From the NCBI RefSeq assembly GCF_024158035.1, contig NZ_JAMZEK010000001.1:1034001-1098000 (forward strand): a stretch of DNA of 64,000 bases. Direction: 5' to 3'. The notes beneath the pieces were generated by a model. The model was not told where the DNA came from. It was given only the letters and a program-made list of their open reading frames with translations, and did no database searches. Source of the stretch: Dyella lutea. GTDB taxonomy: Bacteria; Pseudomonadota; Gammaproteobacteria; Xanthomonadales; Rhodanobacteraceae. Shown piece after piece: positions 61,141 to 64,000 of this stretch (its first letter is position 1; each line of letters opens with the position of its first letter). Made by a program: the position numbers and the translations under genes.

Positions 61141-61998
61141 ATGACGGACAACCGCCGCGACCTCGAAACAGGCATCGAAACCGACCTGGAAGGGAGGCTC
61201 ACCTACGGCGGCTACCTGCGTCTGGACGTGCTTCTCTCGGCCCAGCAGCCGCGCAGCGAGCCGCCGCATCACGACGAAATGCTGTTCATCGTGCAGCATC
61301 AGGTCAGCGAGTTGTGGATGAAGCTGGTGATCCACGAGATGGCCGCGGCGATGGATTTCCTGCGCCGCGACCAGGTCTGGCAGGTGCGCAAGGTGCTGGC
61401 GCGCTGCAAGTCGGTGCTGCGCCAGCTGATCGAGCAGTGGGCAGTGCTGGAGACCATGACTCCGTCGGAATACCTGGAGTTCCGCGAGACGCTCGGGCCG
61501 TCGTCGGGCTTCCAGTCGCTGCAGTACCGCATCATGGAATTCCTGCTCGGCAACAAGAACGCCGACATGCTCAAGGTGTTCGACCACGACCCGGCCGGCC
61601 AGGCGCGGCTGCGCGCCGTGCTGGAGACGCCGAGCCTGTACGACGAGTTCCTGCGCTATCTGGCGCGCTTCGGCCACGCGGTGCCGGCGCGGCATCTCGA
61701 CCGCGACTGGCGCGAGCCGCACGTGACGGATGCAGACCTGCTGCCGGTTTTCGAGCGCATCTACGGCGACACCGACCGCTACTGGCGCGAGTACGCGCTG
61801 TGCGAGGACCTGGTCGACCTGGAGACGCAGTTCCAGCTGTGGCGCTTCCGCCACATGCGCACGGTGCAGAGGATCATCGGCTTCCGTCGCGGCACCGGCG
61901 GCTCGTCCGGCGTGGCGTTCCTGAAGCGGGCGCTGGAGCTGGAGTTCTTCCCCGAGCTGTTCGAGGTGCGCACGACCTTGCGGGCGCGCCCCGGCTGA
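61141..61998 (+). CDS. kynA: Tryptophan 2,3-dioxygenase
   Basis: 285 residues from the ATG at 61141. The family core is clear: Y-G-G-Y-L-R-L-D near residue 22, [10 protein letters not shown]53-Q (substrate-binding histidine), S-G-F-Q-S-L-Q-Y-R near 122, and W-R-F-R-H-M-R-T-V carrying the haem-ligand histidine near 240, then G-T-G-G-S-S-G. It opens the indole ring of tryptophan with oxygen to N-formylkynurenine, the first step of kynurenine breakdown. No further kynurenine gene is in the window. It is divergent from the dehydrogenase operon; I found no good promoter hexamers in the gap. Confidence 0.95.
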   Translation: MTDNRRDLETGIETDLEGRLTYGGYLRLDVLLSAQQPRSEPPHHDEMLFIVQHQVSELWMKLVIHEMAAAMDFLRRDQVWQVRKVLARCKSVLRQLIEQWAVLETMTPSEYLEFRETLGPSSGFQSLQYRIMEFLLGNKNADMLKVFDHDPAGQARLRAVLETPSLYDEFLRYLARFGHAVPARHLDRDWREPHVTDADLLPVFERIYGDTDRYWREYALCEDLVDLETQFQLWRFRHMRTVQRIIGFRRGTGGSSGVAFLKRALELEFFPELFEVRTTLRARPG

Positions 61999-62050
61999 CG
62001 CCGCGCTCCGCCTCTGGCACGATCCGGGGACTTTCCGGGGCGAGACCACC

Positions 62051-63559
62051 ATGACCGACACGTCCACCGCCGCGCCGAACGCGGCGCCCGACTTCCCGCA
62101 GCTGCTCGGCCACCCGCGCCCGCTGTGGATGCTGTTCATGACCGAGTTCTGGGAGCGCTTTGCGTATTACAGCGTCAGCTGGGCGCTGGTGCTCTACATC
62201 GTCGCGCAGTTCTTCCACGGCGATCCGGCCGGGCAGGCCTGGGCGGCCGGCATCTATGGCGCCTACACCGCGCTGATCTACGCCGCGTCCATCTTCGGCG
62301 GCTTCCTGGCCGATCGGGTGATCGGCTACCAGCGCTCGATCCTGCTGGGCGCGGGAGTGATGGCCGCCGGACTGTTCACCCTGCTGGTACCGAGCAAGCC
62401 GCTGATGATGCTGGGACTGGCGCTGGTGATCGCGGGCGACGGCCTGTTCAAGCCGAACATCTCCACCATGGTGGGGCAGCTCTACGGGCGCGACGATCCA
62501 CGGCGCGACCGCGGTTTCACCCTGTTCTACATGGGCATCAATGCCGGCGCCTTCGTGGCGCCACTCCTCACCGGCTGGATGGCCGGCCATTTCACCGACT
62601 CGCCGATGCAGCAGAACTACCGCGTGGTGTTCGGTGCGGCAGGCGTGGGCATGCTGCTGAGCATGCTTTGGTTCTGGTTCGGGCGGCGCAGCCTGAAGGG
62701 CGTGGGCCGGCCGCTGGCGGGCATGGAGGGGCGCGGCCGCGTGCTGTGGGTGCTGGTCGGTACGGTGCTGGCGGTGCCGCTGATCTACGCCATGCTCGCC
62801 TATGTCGGTGCCGACGGCCTGCAGTGGTTGCTCGGCCTGCTGTTCGTGGGTGTGGCGGCCGCGTTGATCGTCGAGGCGCTGCGGCACGATCGCGTGCAAC
62901 TGCACCGGGTGATCGCAATGCTGATCGTGTTCGTCTTCAGCGTGCTGTTCTGGACCTTCTACTTCCAGTTCGGGACCTCGCTCAACTTCCTGGCCGAGAA
63001 CTGGGTGGACCGGCAGATGTTCGGCGGCTGGACCTTCCCGGTCGGCTGGTTCCAGTCGGTCACGCCGCTGGCGATCCTGGTGTTCGCCCCGCTGGTGACG
63101 CTGGTGTGGAGCGCGCTAGGGCGCCGCAACGCGGAGCCGTCGATCCCGCGCAAGTTCGGCTTCGGCCTGATCTTCAACGGGCTGGGCTTCGTGGTGCTGG
63201 TGTATGCACTGAAGGATCTGCTCGGCCCGACCGGGCTGATCCCGTTCTGGCCGCTGGTGCTGTGCTACGTGATGCAGACGCTGGGCGAGCTGTGTCTGTC
63301 GCCGATCGGCCTGTCGATGGTGACCAAGCTGGCGCCGCCACGCTTGGTCGGCCTGGCGATGGGCGGCTGGTTCCTGTCGCTGGCGGCGGGCGGCGATTTC
63401 TCCGGGCTCGTGGCAGGCTCGATCAGCGGCGAGCACGGCATGACGGTGGCCTCGGCGCTGTCCGGTTTCAGCTTCTGCTTCTGGGCGCTGGTCGGCTCCG
63501 GCGTGCTGCTGCTGGCGATCTCACCGCTGATCAACCGGCTGATGCACGGGGTGAAATGA
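62051..63559 (+). CDS. POT-family proton:oligopeptide symporter, copy 1
   Basis: 502 residues with twelve to fourteen membrane helices. The N-terminal ExxERFxYY motif (E-F-W-E-R-F-A-Y-Y) near residue 32 and the T-L-G-E-L-C-L-S-P-I-G-L-S PTR signature in the C-terminal half identify it. It imports di- and tripeptides with protons. It begins 53 bases after the dioxygenase gene. A second, highly similar transporter follows after a 278-base gap, so this is a tandem duplication. Confidence 0.93.
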   Translation: MTDTSTAAPNAAPDFPQLLGHPRPLWMLFMTEFWERFAYYSVSWALVLYIVAQFFHGDPAGQAWAAGIYGAYTALIYAASIFGGFLADRVIGYQRSILLGAGVMAAGLFTLLVPSKPLMMLGLALVIAGDGLFKPNISTMVGQLYGRDDPRRDRGFTLFYMGINAGAFVAPLLTGWMAGHFTDSPMQQNYRVVFGAAGVGMLLSMLWFWFGRRSLKGVGRPLAGMEGRGRVLWVLVGTVLAVPLIYAMLAYVGADGLQWLLGLLFVGVAAALIVEALRHDRVQLHRVIAMLIVFVFSVLFWTFYFQFGTSLNFLAENWVDRQMFGGWTFPVGWFQSVTPLAILVFAPLVTLVWSALGRRNAEPSIPRKFGFGLIFNGLGFVVLVYALKDLLGPTGLIPFWPLVLCYVMQTLGELCLSPIGLSMVTKLAPPRLVGLAMGGWFLSLAAGGDFSGLVAGSISGEHGMTVASALSGFSFCFWALVGSGVLLLAISPLINRLMHGVK

Positions 63560-63573
63560 GTGGAGCTTGGGGT

Positions 63574-63757
63574 GAGTGAAGAGGAGTGAGAAGCGAGAGA
63601 AAGGCAGGCGCCGTGGCTTTGCTTCTCACCCCCTGGGCTTCACCGCTCTCCACTTGACTCTGCAGCCGCGCATGGCGGTCCGGGCGAGTGATGATGCCCG
63701 GGCGAGGTGGGACACCGACGCTGTTGCCCCTCTCTCAATCCTCACTTCTCTTCACTC
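63574..63757. repeat. Imperfect inverted repeat between the two POT genes
   Basis: The left arm (63574-63600) and right arm (63731-63757) are 27 bases each and match as inverted copies at 23 of 27 positions (consensus GAGTGAAGAGnAGTGAG). They enclose about 130 bases without a gene. The purine-rich GAGTGAAGAG style resembles intergenic repeat families of xanthomonad relatives. It may be a small non-autonomous element or a transcript-processing structure. Confidence 0.5.
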
Positions 63758-63799
63758 GTTTCTCGCCCGTAATGCATTCCCGGCCCCAACCGGCTAGGG

Positions 63800-63817
63800 T
63801 TCGCAAAATATTGCGAA
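63800..63817 (+). promoter_or_regulatory. Palindromic operator candidate upstream of POT copy 2
   Basis: TTCGCAA (63800-63806) and TTGCGAA (63811-63817) form a perfect inverted repeat with a four-base A/T spacer, ending 20 bases before the ATG. The size and position fit a dimeric repressor site overlapping the promoter or start of transcription. Copy 1 has no such element, so the two transporters may be differently regulated. Confidence 0.5.
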
Positions 63818-63837
63818 TCCACCGAGGGGACGTCCGC

Positions 63838-64000
63838 ATGACCGACACCGCCGAACCCGCGCCGAACGCGCCGGACTATCCACAGACCCTGGGTCACCCC
63901 CGCCCGCTGTGGATGCTGTTCATGACCGAGTTCTGGGAGCGCTTCGCCTTCTACGGCATGCGCTGGGCGCTGGCGCTGTACATCGTGGCGCAGTTCTTCG
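63838..64000 (+). CDS. POT-family proton:oligopeptide symporter, copy 2 (cut by window end)
   Basis: 54 residues visible. It starts M-T-D-T-A-E-P and soon reaches the same H-P-R-P-L-W-M-L-F-M-T-E-F-W-E-R-F segment as copy 1, with F-Y-G in place of Y-Y-S just after. GAGGGGA lies upstream of the ATG with normal spacing. The remainder is outside the window, so completeness cannot be judged. It is a paralogue of the gene at 62051. Confidence 0.88.
   Translation, partial: MTDTAEPAPNAPDYPQTLGHPRPLWMLFMTEFWERFAFYGMRWALALYIVAQFF

Overview
The window is GC-rich chromosomal DNA (high 60s % by eye) from a gammaproteobacterium. It is most likely a xanthomonad relative of the Rhodanobacteraceae type (Rhodanobacter, Dyella, Luteibacter, Frateuria). 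This rests on the birA-coaX-SPOR-tRNA-Thr neighbourhood, a TrpS with a C-terminal extension, a tryptophan 2,3-dioxygenase beside split 2-oxoacid dehydrogenase genes, and tandem POT transporters. Genus is an inference; no rRNA lies in the window.

Region 1 (1-32.4 kb) is one large surface-polysaccharide locus. It opens with the C-terminal part of a heparinase II/III-like lyase (2-2476). A plus-strand operon follows (2709-26343): two JmjC-like cupin_8 oxygenase paralogues, a 9.7-kb hybrid NRPS-PKS, a family-2 glycosyltransferase, a NodB deacetylase, an O-antigen ligase/polymerase, a Wzx-type flippase, a CapK-like adenylating enzyme, three family-4 glycosyltransferases, a second deacetylase and a deacetylase-like membrane protein. 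From the megasynthase onward every gene overlaps or abuts the next, mostly by ATGA. A minus-strand operon converges on it (32362-26356): Wza-type lipoprotein, Wzc-type chain-length protein, CpsD-like P-loop protein, outer-membrane barrel and two alpha/beta hydrolase-fold proteins. The set resembles exosortase-A (XrtA/EpsH) exopolysaccharide loci, but no exosortase or PEP-CTERM protein is seen here.

The megasynthase reads A-T-KS-AT-T-aminotransferase-C-A-T. By specificity code the first A domain looks like proline (9 of 10 positions) and the second like glycine (10 of 10). The AT carries the malonyl HAFH motif, there is no ketoreductase, and no release domain. The predicted tethered intermediate is a proline extended by two carbons, aminated at the beta position and joined to glycine. 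Because the gene is translationally coupled to Wzx/Wzy-type export genes, peptide decoration of an exopolysaccharide or glycolipid is a plausible, untested idea. This is the strongest candidate here for an undescribed system.

Region 2 (32.4-48.2 kb) is mostly core genome: dusA; a PepSY-PhoP-PhoQ-like signalling operon; a Ser-rich secreted protein; birA, coaX, a SPOR protein and tRNA-Thr(UGU) with terminator; a GGDEF-EAL protein; arginase; trpS; and several small conserved genes (globin, YgjP-type metallopeptidase, MgtC/DUF4010-type membrane protein).

Region 3 (48.2-54.7 kb) is a second, smaller surface-glycan island. It holds a polyprenyl-phosphate glycosyltransferase (GtrB/ArnC-like), a methyltransferase, an ATP-grasp/HAD fusion, a WbqC-family protein, an ArnE/F-like small membrane protein and an opposing polytopic membrane protein with a GT-C-like acidic loop. 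It looks like a three-component glycan-modification system with its own precursor genes.

Region 4 (54.7-57.4 kb) has visibly lower GC and holds a tandem pair of secreted FG-GAP/VCBS proteins, a likely acquired segment.

Region 5 (57.4-64 kb) carries E1-alpha/E1-beta/E2 of a 2-oxoacid dehydrogenase (minus strand), divergent tryptophan 2,3-dioxygenase, and two tandem POT peptide transporters (the second cut by the window end, preceded by a palindrome that may be an operator).
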